Assembly (NCBI GenBank): GCA_002483865.1 | Contig: DLIT01000081.1 | Span: 1 to 11,552, forward strand | Reading direction: 5' to 3' | Length of the DNA: 11,552 bases | Source of the DNA: Brevundimonas sp. UBA7635 | Lineage (GTDB): Bacteria; Pseudomonadota; Alphaproteobacteria; Caulobacterales; Caulobacteraceae | Shown: positions 1 through 7,450 of the stretch, in pieces | Position numbering within the stretch: the stretch's first letter is position 1 | Layout of the letters: each line of letters starts with the position of its first letter | Position numbers and translations under genes: made by a program | Notes under the pieces: generated by a model | What the model was told of the DNA's origin: nothing | The model's input: the letters and a program-made list of their open reading frames with translations, nothing else | The model's database searches: none

Positions 1-594
1 AGCGGCCGACCTGCTGGCGGCCCCGGGGGTGCGGCAGCAGGTGAACGTCCTGCGGGTGTTGTCCGGATGGGTCCGGGCGGGCGCGGTGGTCGCGGAGGCC
101 AGATGCAGCCGGGTCAGGGCCGTTTCAACGTCTCGCTCTATCACACCTATCGTATTCAGGATGAGGTCACGATCCGCGAGGGCTTGCCGGTCCTGGACCT
201 GCTGGACGGTGCCGCCACGGGCTCGCGCGGGGGTCAGCCACGCAACGAGGTCCAATTGCAGACCGGCGTTTTCCGCAATGGTTTTGGCGGCTTCATGAAC
301 GCCAACTGGAAAGATTCCACGCGTATCGCGGGTGGCAGCTCGGGTGATCTGAACTTCTCGGGCATCACCACAGTCAACCTGAACCTGTTTGCAGACCTGT
401 CGGCGCAAAAGGACCTGGTCGGACGCTTCCCCTGGCTGAATGGCACACGCCTCAGCGTCGGGGTCGAAAACCTGTTCGATACCCGCCTTGAGGTCACCGA
501 CGCCAATGGCGAAACCCCGCTCTCCTATCAGGAGGACTACCTGGACCCGCTGGGCCGCGTCTTCCGCGTCAGCCTGCGCAAGATTCTGTTCTAG
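1..594 (+). CDS. TonB-dependent receptor, C-terminal part (5' end outside window)
   Basis: The frame is open from the first base of the window to a TAG at 592-594, giving the last 197 residues of a larger protein. The fragment starts with a Gly/Arg/Pro/Ala-rich low-complexity stretch (about residues 1-38), followed by alternating beta-strand-like segments: FNVSLYHTYRIQDEV, a conserved-looking LPVLDLLDG, NEVQLQTGVF and VNLNLFADL. Near the end comes the barrel-end block RLSVGVENLFDTRLEVTDANG, and the protein finishes in VFRVSLRKILF. A C-terminal phenylalanine and the 'V(E/D)NLFD' block are typical of the last strands of TonB-dependent outer-membrane receptors, so this is an outer-membrane beta-barrel involved in active uptake. 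The ligand cannot be told from this end. A Gly-rich insert before the final strands recurs in caulobacter and sphingomonad receptors (recalled, not searched). The gene is convergent with the propionate operon and ends at a strong terminator; nothing ties it to that pathway. Any start inside the window (for example ATG at 67) is only internal. Confidence 0.85.
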   Translation, partial: SGRPAGGPGGAAAGERPAGVVRMGPGGRGGRGGQMQPGQGRFNVSLYHTYRIQDEVTIREGLPVLDLLDGAATGSRGGQPRNEVQLQTGVFRNGFGGFMNANWKDSTRIAGGSSGDLNFSGITTVNLNLFADLSAQKDLVGRFPWLNGTRLSVGVENLFDTRLEVTDANGETPLSYQEDYLDPLGRVFRVSLRKILF

Positions 595-598
595 GGAC

Positions 599-630
599 AA
601 AAGGCCCGCTGGAAACAGCGGGCCTTTTTC
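599..630. terminator. Bidirectional intrinsic terminator between convergent transcription units
   Basis: A near-perfect hairpin has left arm 599-610 (AAAAGGCCCGCT), loop GGAAAC at 611-616 and right arm 617-628 (AGCGGGCCTTTT), with further pyrimidines after it. The arms end in an A-run on one side and a T-run on the other, so the structure reads as a Rho-independent terminator in both directions. It lies 4 bases past the receptor stop and 9 bases past the end of the last minus-strand gene, which is where a shared terminator for both units would be expected. Confidence 0.9.
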
Positions 631-639
631 TTATCCCGC

Positions 640-1017
640 TCAACGGTCCGACAACGTGCCGAGCAGCAAATCGCTCTCTACGCGGATCGATGCCATCAGG
701 GCCTTTGGCGCGTTAGAGATCACCGCCTGTCCTTCCAACCACCGCCTGACAAAATCATCACCAACCGTATCGGCATCGATCAGTTGCCGCCCCTGCGGTT
801 GCTGTCCGCGCTCGGGCGCATAGGGCTCGCCTAGAAGCTGTTCGCGTTGACGGGCGGAGTTCGTGGCCAGTTCGCCTTTCACGCCCGCAGGCAGCAGAAG
901 GCTGACAGCAATGCCTGCACGCGCGGCCTCGGCCCCACCGACGACGACGGCTGTCTTTTGCATATCGAATGCATAACAGCGGCCTTCGCCAGATACCAGC
1001 GATTGGACAGGCTCCAA
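640..1017 (-). CDS. Small protein of unknown function at the end of the propionate operon
   Basis: An open frame of 125 codons ends in TGA at 640-642. The longest start is a TTG at 1017; the first ATG is at 963, giving 107 residues beginning MQKTAVVVGGAEAARAG. Neither start has a convincing ribosome binding site, so the start is undecided. I do not recognise the family. A weakly hydrophobic Ala/Val/Leu stretch (AGIAVSLLLPAGV) near the N-terminus of the short form is too short and too near a Gly/Ala loop to call a signal peptide or membrane anchor. The rest is polar and looks soluble (ATNSARQREQLLGEPYAPE, IDADTVGDDFVRRWLEGQAV). Codon choice is reasonably GC-rich at third positions, consistent with a real gene. 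It lies 21 bases after mce in the same reading frame and is the last gene before the terminator, so it is probably co-transcribed. It could be a non-coding tail of the operon. Confidence 0.45.
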   Translation of the reverse strand: MEPVQSLVSGEGRCYAFDMQKTAVVVGGAEAARAGIAVSLLLPAGVKGELATNSARQREQLLGEPYAPERGQQPQGRQLIDADTVGDDFVRRWLEGQAVISNAPKALMASIRVESDLLLGTLSDR

Positions 1018-1038
1018 TGGGCCTGATGTCCGTCGCCC

Positions 1039-1461
1039 TTAGTGGGCTTCCTTAGGCGTTTCCATCAGCTCGATCAGGACCCCGCCCATCGGTTTCGGGT
1101 GAAGGAAGACGACAGGCGTACCGTGGGCCCCGATGCGCGGCTCGCCCGTGCCGAGGATGGTCACGCCCTTGGCGCGCATCTCGGCCACAGCCGCATGGAT
1201 GTCCTCAACCTCGAAGCAGACATGGTGCTGGCCGCCCTTGGGGTTTTTGGCAAGGAAACCGACAATCGGGCTGTTCTCGTCGAACGGCTCGATCAGTTCG
1301 ATCTGGGCGGTCGGGGTATCGACGAAGCAGACCTTTACGCCCTGAGCAGGCAGATCGAACGGCTCGCCGATCTTGGTCGCGCCCAGAATGTCGCGATACA
1401 GCTTGATCGACTCTTCGATCGACGGCGTAGCGACGCCAACGTGGTTCAGATTACCGATCAT
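1039..1461 (-). CDS. mce: Methylmalonyl-CoA epimerase
   Basis: This enzyme interconverts (S)- and (R)-methylmalonyl-CoA, the step between propionyl-CoA carboxylase and the mutase, and acts in the cytoplasm. The 140 residues match the usual compact size of the family and form two glyoxalase/VOC beta-alpha-beta-beta-beta modules. The first opens with LNHVGVATPSIEESIKLYRDILGA and the second with HHVCFEVEDIHAAVAEMRAKG. Expected metal ligands are visible: His7 in LNHVGVA, a His in the HH pair at 79-80, and Glu131 in GVLIELME; the AQIELIEP strand at about 52-59 supplies the remaining active-site side chains. The signature GAHGTPVVFLHPKPMGGVLIEL is nearly diagnostic. The ATG overlaps the mutB stop by one base (TAATG), so translation is probably coupled to the mutase. 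The weak local ribosome binding site agrees with that. The identification is firm. Confidence 0.96.
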   Translation of the reverse strand: MIGNLNHVGVATPSIEESIKLYRDILGATKIGEPFDLPAQGVKVCFVDTPTAQIELIEPFDENSPIVGFLAKNPKGGQHHVCFEVEDIHAAVAEMRAKGVTILGTGEPRIGAHGTPVVFLHPKPMGGVLIELMETPKEAH

Positions 1462-3614
1462 TATTTCTTGTCCGCTTTGGGCTGGGCATAGCCCAGACGC
1501 TCGTTCAGCTTTTCAATCAGGTCCGCCGCCGTGTCGGCAATGACCGAACCGGGCGGATAGACAGCAGCCGCGCCCATATCGATCAGCGGCTGCACGTCCG
1601 ACGGTGGAATAACACCGCCGACCACGATCATGATGTCCTCGCGGCCCAACTTGGCCAGTTCGACCTTCAGTTCCGGCACCAGCGTCAGGTGACCTGCCGC
1701 CAGCGAGGATGCGCCAACCGCATGGACGTTCTTTTCAACCGCATCCTTGGCCGCTTCGGCAGGCGTCTGGAACAGAGCGCCAGCGGTCACGTCAAAGCCG
1801 ATATCGCCATAGCCGGTCGCCACAACCTTCTGGCCACGGTCGTGACCGTCCTGGCCCAGTTTGGCGATCAGGATGCGTGGTGGACCGCCATCGTTCTCGA
1901 CGAAGGTGGCGACCATATCGCGGGCACGGGCAACCTTGGGATCGTTACCGGCTTCCTTGGCATAGACACCCGAAACGGTTTTCACGGTGGCGACGTGGCG
2001 ACCGAAGGCGGCCTCCAGCGCATCCGAGATTTCACCCACAGTGGCCTTGGCACGCGCTGCGCGAACCGCCAGTTCCATCAGGTTCTCGCCGCCCTTGGCC
2101 CCCTCGGTCAGGGCATTCAGGGCCGCTTCGACGTCGGCGTCATTACGCTCAAGCTTCAGGCGTTGCAGCTTCTCGATCTGACGGGCGCGAACTTCGGCAT
2201 TGTCGACCTTCAGCATCGGAATGTCGTCAACGACAGGGTTCAGATACTTGTTCACGCCGACCACGGTCTGTTGGCCGGTGTCGATACGGGCTTGGGTCTT
2301 GGCTGCCGACTCTTCGATACGCAGCTTCGGAATACCGGCCTCAATAGCCTTGGCCATGCCGCCGTATTCTTCAACCTCGGCCATCAGGGCGCGGGCCTTG
2401 GTGGCCAGTTCCTGCGTCAGGCGCTCGACATAGTGCGAGCCACCCCACGGGTCGATGACCTTGGTCAGACCGGTTTCTGCTTGGGCCAAGATCTGGGTGT
2501 TGCGGGCAATGCGGGCCGAGAAGTCGGTCGGCAGGGCCAGGGCTTCGTCCAGCGCATTGGTGTGCAGCGACTGGGTCTGACCGCCAGCAGCGGCCATGCA
2601 CTCGATCATGGTGCGCGGCACGTTGTTGAACACGTCCTGAGCCGCCAACGACCAGCCCGAAGTCTGGCAGTGGGTACGCAGGCTGAGCGACTTAGGATTC
2701 TTACCGCCTTCCTTGGCCACGGCCTCTGCCCAGAGCAGGCGACCGGCGCGCATCTTGGCCACTTCCATGAAGTAGTTCATGCCGATGGCCCAGAAGAAGC
2801 TGAGGCGCGGCGCAAAGGTATCCACTTCCATGCCTGCGGCCTTCCCGGCACGCAGGTATTCGATACCGTCCGCCAGGGTATAGGCCAGCTCGATATCCGC
2901 CGATGCCCCGGCTTCCTGCATGTGGTAGCCGGAGATCGAGATCGAGTTGAACTTCGGCGTTTCCTTCGAGGTCCACTCGAAGATGTCCGAAATGATCCGC
3001 ATCGAGGGCGACGGCGGATAGATATAGGTGTTGCGGACCATGAACTCTTTCAGAATGTCATTCTGAATGGTTCCGGTCAGTTGGGCGTGCTCGACGCCCT
3101 GCTCTTCACCCGCCACGACATAGAGGGCCAGGATCGGCAGCACCGCGCCATTCATGGTCATCGACACCGACATCTTGTCCAGCGGGATACCGTCAAACAG
3201 CGTGCGCATGTCGAGAATGCTATCGATGGCCACACCGGCCATGCCGACATCGCCCTTCACGCGCGGGTGGTCGCTGTCATAGCCACGGTGGGTGGCCAGA
3301 TCGAAGGCAACCGACAGACCCTTTTGGCCCGCCGCGAGGTTACGGCGGTAGAAGGCGTTAGACTCTTCGGCGGTCGAGAAACCCGCATACTGGCGGATGG
3401 TCCACGGCGCACCCGCATACATGGTCGGGTACGGGCCACGCACGAACGGCGCGAAACCGGGCAGGCCCTCGAGGAAGTCGAGGCCCTCGATGGCGGATGC
3501 GTCATAGGACGGCTGGACGGTGATGCCCTCGGGCGTCGTCCATGCCTCGCGGGCGGGGCCGGTGCCCGTCTCACCCAGTTCAAGTTTCAGCTTGGAGAAA
3601 TCAGGAAAGCTCAT
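1461..3614 (-). CDS. mutB: Methylmalonyl-CoA mutase, large (catalytic, B12-binding) subunit
   Basis: MutB catalyses the adenosylcobalamin-dependent rearrangement of (R)-methylmalonyl-CoA to succinyl-CoA. The 717-residue protein has the full two-domain layout: a substrate-binding TIM barrel (about 35-550) and a C-terminal Rossmann-like cobalamin domain (about 578-710). In the barrel, Tyr89 sits in NAFYRRN, Arg206 in [11 protein letters not shown] and His231 in [10 protein letters not shown], the positions used for substrate handling in characterised mutases. In the C-terminal domain, DGHDRG at 589-594 supplies His591 as the lower axial cobalt ligand, followed by the expected ASSLAAGH (635-642) and [10 protein letters not shown] (664-673) cofactor-tail loops. 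It starts with an ATGA overlap on the mutA stop. A strong Shine-Dalgarno (GAGGAGG, 3622-3628) lies seven bases upstream, inside the last codons of mutA, which supports this start. In Caulobacter-type genomes the same gene is sometimes named scpA or bhbA. No MeaB-type GTPase chaperone gene is present in the window. Confidence 0.97.
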   Translation of the reverse strand: MSFPDFSKLKLELGETGTGPAREAWTTPEGITVQPSYDASAIEGLDFLEGLPGFAPFVRGPYPTMYAGAPWTIRQYAGFSTAEESNAFYRRNLAAGQKGLSVAFDLATHRGYDSDHPRVKGDVGMAGVAIDSILDMRTLFDGIPLDKMSVSMTMNGAVLPILALYVVAGEEQGVEHAQLTGTIQNDILKEFMVRNTYIYPPSPSMRIISDIFEWTSKETPKFNSISISGYHMQEAGASADIELAYTLADGIEYLRAGKAAGMEVDTFAPRLSFFWAIGMNYFMEVAKMRAGRLLWAEAVAKEGGKNPKSLSLRTHCQTSGWSLAAQDVFNNVPRTMIECMAAAGGQTQSLHTNALDEALALPTDFSARIARNTQILAQAETGLTKVIDPWGGSHYVERLTQELATKARALMAEVEEYGGMAKAIEAGIPKLRIEESAAKTQARIDTGQQTVVGVNKYLNPVVDDIPMLKVDNAEVRARQIEKLQRLKLERNDADVEAALNALTEGAKGGENLMELAVRAARAKATVGEISDALEAAFGRHVATVKTVSGVYAKEAGNDPKVARARDMVATFVENDGGPPRILIAKLGQDGHDRGQKVVATGYGDIGFDVTAGALFQTPAEAAKDAVEKNVHAVGASSLAAGHLTLVPELKVELAKLGREDIMIVVGGVIPPSDVQPLIDMGAAAVYPPGSVIADTAADLIEKLNERLGYAQPKADKK

Positions 3615-4996
3615 TGGCCAGCCTCCTCGAACGCGGCGGCAATGCGGACAGGTTTCAGCGCCTCGAACGCGCCATACGACGGCGCATCGGCGACCTCTGC
3701 GCCGACGGCGACGGGGCGCACATCGGGGTCAACGAATTTGGTCACGCCGACGATCTGGGCTGCGCCGTTCGCGTAAGCCTTTTCAGCGAACTCGCGGGCG
3801 CGGGCGATGCGCGGCTGGATGATCTGGCCTTCCAGCGCGTCGATGATGCCGCCCTCGGCCTCGATGGCCTGGAACTCGGTCCATGCGGCCTCGGCCAGCT
3901 CGCGGGTGCGGGCATCCAGATACCAGCTGCCCGATGCCGGATCATCGACACGGCCAAGGTTGGATTCTTCCATCAGGATCAGCTGCGTATTGCGGGCCTG
4001 ACGACGTGCGAACTCATCCGGCAGACCGGCTGCGCGGGTAAAGCCGTCGAGCACCACGATGTCTGCACCACCGACGCTGCCTGCAAAACCGGCAGCGGTC
4101 AGACGCAGCATATTGGGCCACGGATCGCGCGACGACAGCATACGGCGCGACGAGCGCGCTTCGATCTGGGCCTGAACCTCATGACCAAAGGCCTTGGACA
4201 CATTGGCCCAGAGCAGGCGCAGCGCCCGCACCTTAGCCAGACCGTCGAAATATTGTTGGTCTACCGCGACGCCCAGCGTCACCGAGGACAGGGCCTTGTC
4301 CGCCGAGACCCCCGCTTCGATCATGACCTTCACATAGGCCACCGCCGAAGACAGGGCAAAGGCCAGCTCCTGACCCATCGAAGCACCGGCCTCATGCGCC
4401 ACCTTGCCCGAGGCGAGGAAGAGCTTGGCCTCGGGATAGGTATTGGCCCACCCCGCAGCCTTGGTCGCGGCATCCTTGAGGATGGCCGCGAAATCAGACG
4501 GTGCCCCGCCCGCCGCGGCATAGGCCGAGATGGGATCAAGGTGGAAGGCCAGCTTGGCCCGCGGCGAAGCCTTGGCCACGGCGTCCAGAGCCTCACCCGC
4601 CCTGGCACCGTCAAAACCGGCCTCGACAGCCACCGGAGCTAGCTCCAGCGCCACGCCTTCCAGCGCCTTGGCCAAAGACGCAGCGTCGGTCACAACCGCA
4701 CCGGACAAGAGGACCGAAGCGGCCCCGTTTTCCAGATCGGTCAGGATGGCGGCGTTGAGCGCGGCGGCATCTGTCCCCTCGTTCAGCGTGCGCACATCCC
4801 AGGCACGGCCTTCGCTGTCGCTCGGGCGCGGCGCAAAGACCGGCGCGACCTTATTGGCGGTGCCATAGAGGGGCTTGGTCGCCAGTTGGTCCGCGTCCAG
4901 ATGGACCAGACCCTCGATAGGCCGATCCTTCAGAGCCTTGATGGCAGAATCGCGCCATTGAAGCGGTGTCGGGGTTTTAAAACTCGAGGAACTCAT
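3611..4996 (-). CDS. mutA: Methylmalonyl-CoA mutase, small subunit lacking the cobalamin domain
   Basis: MutA is the non-catalytic partner of MutB. The protein parallels MutB over the barrel: [26 protein letters not shown] (335-360) corresponds to Mut[27 protein letters not shown], and [20 protein letters not shown] (196-215) to Mut[21 protein letters not shown]. In the second pair the MutB catalytic histidine is replaced, so this subunit should be inactive. It is only 461 residues and ends at [15 protein letters not shown], about where the linker to the C-terminal cobalamin-like domain begins in long small subunits such as the roughly 640-residue Propionibacterium protein. There is no DGHDRG-like block and no leftover coding sequence, because mutB follows by ATGA overlap, so the short form looks intended rather than damaged. 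The ATG overlaps the stop of the DUF805 gene (TGATG), with GAAGG seven bases upstream. A structural role stabilising MutB is inferred. Confidence 0.93.
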   Translation of the reverse strand: MSSSSFKTPTPLQWRDSAIKALKDRPIEGLVHLDADQLATKPLYGTANKVAPVFAPRPSDSEGRAWDVRTLNEGTDAAALNAAILTDLENGAASVLLSGAVVTDAASLAKALEGVALELAPVAVEAGFDGARAGEALDAVAKASPRAKLAFHLDPISAYAAAGGAPSDFAAILKDAATKAAGWANTYPEAKLFLASGKVAHEAGASMGQELAFALSSAVAYVKVMIEAGVSADKALSSVTLGVAVDQQYFDGLAKVRALRLLWANVSKAFGHEVQAQIEARSSRRMLSSRDPWPNMLRLTAAGFAGSVGGADIVVLDGFTRAAGLPDEFARRQARNTQLILMEESNLGRVDDPASGSWYLDARTRELAEAAWTEFQAIEAEGGIIDALEGQIIQPRIARAREFAEKAYANGAAQIVGVTKFVDPDVRPVAVGAEVADAPSYGAFEALKPVRIAAAFEEAGQ

Positions 4997-5469
4997 CAGG
5001 AGACCTTCGCAAATTCTTTGGCCTTGGGAGAAGGTCCAAAACGGTTTGGTCCACGGGTGCCGTCAATAAAACCAGCAACCATAAAAACATAGATATTCGC
5101 AGGCAAAGTCAGCCAATACATCAGCCTGGACACATAAAGCAGAGATTGCTGATCCTGAGGCCAGAACAAAGCGATGGATTCAATCAGGATGGTCGTCGGC
5201 ACAAACGCTACAATCAGCGCAAGCATGTTCCACTTGTTCGACTTGTCTTGATCCTGAAAACGCTTGAATCCCAGCACAAAGCCGCACCAAAGAAATGGCA
5301 AGCCGAGTAACACCAAGCCATACTCGCCGCCCAGCATGTTTCTGATAACAAAGTCACCGGCGATATAGTTGACTATCATCAAACCTATGGTGATCAGCCA
5401 CCAGTCACGGCGGCGTAGGCGGCCCTTAAAGCCAAAGACCTTGTCAGCAAGGGCCGCCAACCAACTCAT
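4996..5469 (-). CDS. DUF805 family small inner-membrane protein
   Basis: The 157-residue protein has four hydrophobic segments (about 22-40, 50-68, 82-102 and 112-133) and belongs to the DUF805 family by pattern. It has an N-terminal FGFKGRLRRRDWW block, a RFQDQDKSNKWNML loop matching the family's 'R-hD-D-S-WW'-like segment, and a C-terminal GFIDGTRGPNRFGPSPKA tail, the typical 'G--G-N-FGP-P' ending. The molecular function of DUF805 proteins is not known; an inner-membrane location is inferred from the helices. It is locked into the operon: its ATG overlaps the pccA stop (ATGA, with GTGGAG five bases upstream) and its TGA overlaps the mutA ATG by one base. Its DNA is visibly poorer in GC than the flanking genes (27 of 60 bases at 5041-5100), which points to later acquisition. 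No link to propionate metabolism can be shown from sequence. Confidence 0.85.
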   Translation of the reverse strand: MSWLAALADKVFGFKGRLRRRDWWLITIGLMIVNYIAGDFVIRNMLGGEYGLVLLGLPFLWCGFVLGFKRFQDQDKSNKWNMLALIVAFVPTTILIESIALFWPQDQQSLLYVSRLMYWLTLPANIYVFMVAGFIDGTRGPNRFGPSPKAKEFAKVS

Positions 5470-7442
5470 TCGAACTCCACCAGAACGTCGTCAGCGGCCA
5501 CCGGATCACCGGCCTTGGCCTTTACGGACTTCACCTTGCCGTCACGCTCGGCCTTGAGGATGTTCTGCATCTTCATGGCTTCGATGATGGCGACGGTTTC
5601 GCCCTGCTTGACCTCTTGGCCTTCGACCACCGGAATGTCGACAACAAGGCCCGGCATCGGCGACAGTACCAGCTTCGAGGTATCCGCCGCCTGCTTCTCA
5701 GGCAGCATCGCATAGAGCGAGGCGATTTCCGGACGCAGGATGCGGACACGTTCCTTGGCGGCACGGCTGCGGATGTCAAAGCCGTCGGCAGCGCGTTTGA
5801 CTTCCACCGTATAGGCTTCGTCATCCAGCACGGCGCGGAACAGGGACAGGCCCGGACGCCAGTCAATCTCGGACACCGTGACCTCTTCGTCATCGATGAT
5901 GACGGTCAGGTCTTCGTCCTCGTCGTAACCGACCTCGACCTCATAGGCGGCCTTGCCAACCAGCACCGTCCATTCAGCGCGTTCAGAAGGATCACCATCC
6001 TGTTCAGCGATGACCTCGTTCATGGCCACTGCCGAGGCGATCAGTTGCTTGACCTGAAGATCGGTCGGAGCCACCCCGTTGAAGCCCTCAGGGAACTCGT
6101 CCTTGATGTAGTTGGTCGTCAGAACGCCCGACTGGAAACGCTCCTGATCCATCACCGCCGCGAGGAAGGGCACGTTGTGGCCCAGACCCGACAGGTGGGT
6201 GTCTTCCAGAGCGCGGGCCATGCCGCGAATGGCGTCAAGGCGGGTCTCGCCCCAGGCGCACAGCTTGGCGATCATGGGATCGTAGAACATGCTGATCTCG
6301 TCGCCCTCGCGGACGCCGCTATCATTACGCACGACATAGCCGTCTTGCTGGCCCTCTTGGGGCTGTTCATAGCGGACGAGGCGACCAATCGAGGGCAGGA
6401 AGCCACGATAGGGGTCTTCGGCATAGATACGGCTCTCGATAGCCCAGCCGTTGATCTTCAAGTCTTCCTGCTTGAGGTTCAGATGTTCACCCCATGCCGA
6501 GCGGATCATCTGTTCCACCAGATCAACGCCGGTGATCAGTTCGGTCACCGGATGCTCGACCTGAAGACGGGTGTTCATCTCGAGGAAGTAGAAGGACTTG
6601 TCCTGACCGGCGACGAACTCCACGGTACCTGCCGAGTCATAGTTCACGGCCTTGGCCAGTGCGATGGCTTGTGCGCCCATCTTTGCGCGGGTTTCTTCGT
6701 CCAGCAGCGGCGACGGGGCCTCTTCGATAACCTTCTGGTTACGACGCTGGATCGAGCACTCGCGCTCGAACAGGTGGATGACGTTGCCGTGCTTGTCGCC
6801 CAGCACCTGAATCTCGATATGGCGCGGGTTGACGATGAACTTCTCGAGGAAGACGCGGTCGTCACCGAATGCGGCCATGGCTTCGGCCTTAACGGCGGCA
6901 AAGCCCTCGGCCATGTCCGCATCGCCATCGGCCACGCGGATGCCCTTGCCGCCGCCGCCAGCTGAGGCCTTGATCATCACCGGATAGCCGATTTCGCGGG
7001 CGATCTTGACCGCCTCTTCCGGCGTGTCGATCAGGCCCATATGGCCCGGAACGGTCGAGACACCGGCTTCAGCCGCGAACTTCTTGGAGGTGATCTTGTC
7101 GCCCATGGCGTCGATCGCCTCGGGGTTGGGACCGATGAAGGCGATGCCCTCTTCCTTCAGACGCCGCGCAAAGCTGGCGTTTTCCGATAGGAAGCCAAAG
7201 CCCGGGTGCACAGCCTGTGCGCCCGTCTGCTTCACCGCATCCACGATCTTGTCCTGGATCAGATAGGACTGGCTGGCAGGCGACGGACCGATGTGAACCG
7301 TCTCATCCGCCATCTCGACCGCCAGCGAACCAGCATCGGCGTCGGAGTAAACCACCACCGTCTTGATGCCCATCTTGCGGCAGGTCTTGATGACACGAAC
7401 AGCGATTTCGCCGCGATTGGCGATCAGGATTTTATCGAACAT
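5466..7442 (-). CDS. pccA: Propionyl-CoA carboxylase alpha subunit (biotin carboxylase plus biotin carrier)
   Basis: PccA carboxylates its own biotin with ATP and bicarbonate and presents it to PccB, which transfers the carboxyl group to propionyl-CoA. Domains in order along 658 residues are: biotin carboxylase N-terminal fold (FDKILIANRGEIAVRVI, 2-18), an ATP-grasp region with Gly-rich loop AGGGGKG (161-167), RECSIQRRNQKVIEEAPSP (227-245) and the active-site strand EMNTRLQVEHPVTE (288-301, with Arg292 and Glu296), and the biotin carboxylase C-terminal part (ESRIYAEDPYRGFLPS, about 336-351). A PCC-type interaction domain follows (about 470-580), then a biotinyl domain with EAMKMQN at 621-627. 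Lys624 is the biotin attachment site, 34 residues from the C-terminus, the usual spacing. Length and order fit bacterial PccA rather than AccC, which lacks the carrier domain. Methylcrotonyl- or acetyl-CoA carboxylase subunits look similar, but mutase, epimerase and PccB in the same operon settle the role. It starts 8 bases after the NucS-like gene. Confidence 0.95.
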   Translation of the reverse strand: MFDKILIANRGEIAVRVIKTCRKMGIKTVVVYSDADAGSLAVEMADETVHIGPSPASQSYLIQDKIVDAVKQTGAQAVHPGFGFLSENASFARRLKEEGIAFIGPNPEAIDAMGDKITSKKFAAEAGVSTVPGHMGLIDTPEEAVKIAREIGYPVMIKASAGGGGKGIRVADGDADMAEGFAAVKAEAMAAFGDDRVFLEKFIVNPRHIEIQVLGDKHGNVIHLFERECSIQRRNQKVIEEAPSPLLDEETRAKMGAQAIALAKAVNYDSAGTVEFVAGQDKSFYFLEMNTRLQVEHPVTELITGVDLVEQMIRSAWGEHLNLKQEDLKINGWAIESRIYAEDPYRGFLPSIGRLVRYEQPQEGQQDGYVVRNDSGVREGDEISMFYDPMIAKLCAWGETRLDAIRGMARALEDTHLSGLGHNVPFLAAVMDQERFQSGVLTTNYIKDEFPEGFNGVAPTDLQVKQLIASAVAMNEVIAEQDGDPSERAEWTVLVGKAAYEVEVGYDEDEDLTVIIDDEEVTVSEIDWRPGLSLFRAVLDDEAYTVEVKRAADGFDIRSRAAKERVRILRPEIASLYAMLPEKQAADTSKLVLSPMPGLVVDIPVVEGQEVKQGETVAIIEAMKMQNILKAERDGKVKSVKAKAGDPVAADDVLVEFE

Positions 7443-7450
7443 GAGGCACC

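Noticed and set aside
1689..3776. A 695-codon open frame on the + strand, opposite mutB and the end of mutA.
   Set aside because: It is the antisense shadow of GC-rich codons. Its translation has no domain or family look, while the minus strand encodes an unmistakable mutase with all key residues.
5616..6965. A 449-codon open frame on the + strand opposite pccA.
   Set aside because: Antisense shadow of a clear biotin carboxylase gene.
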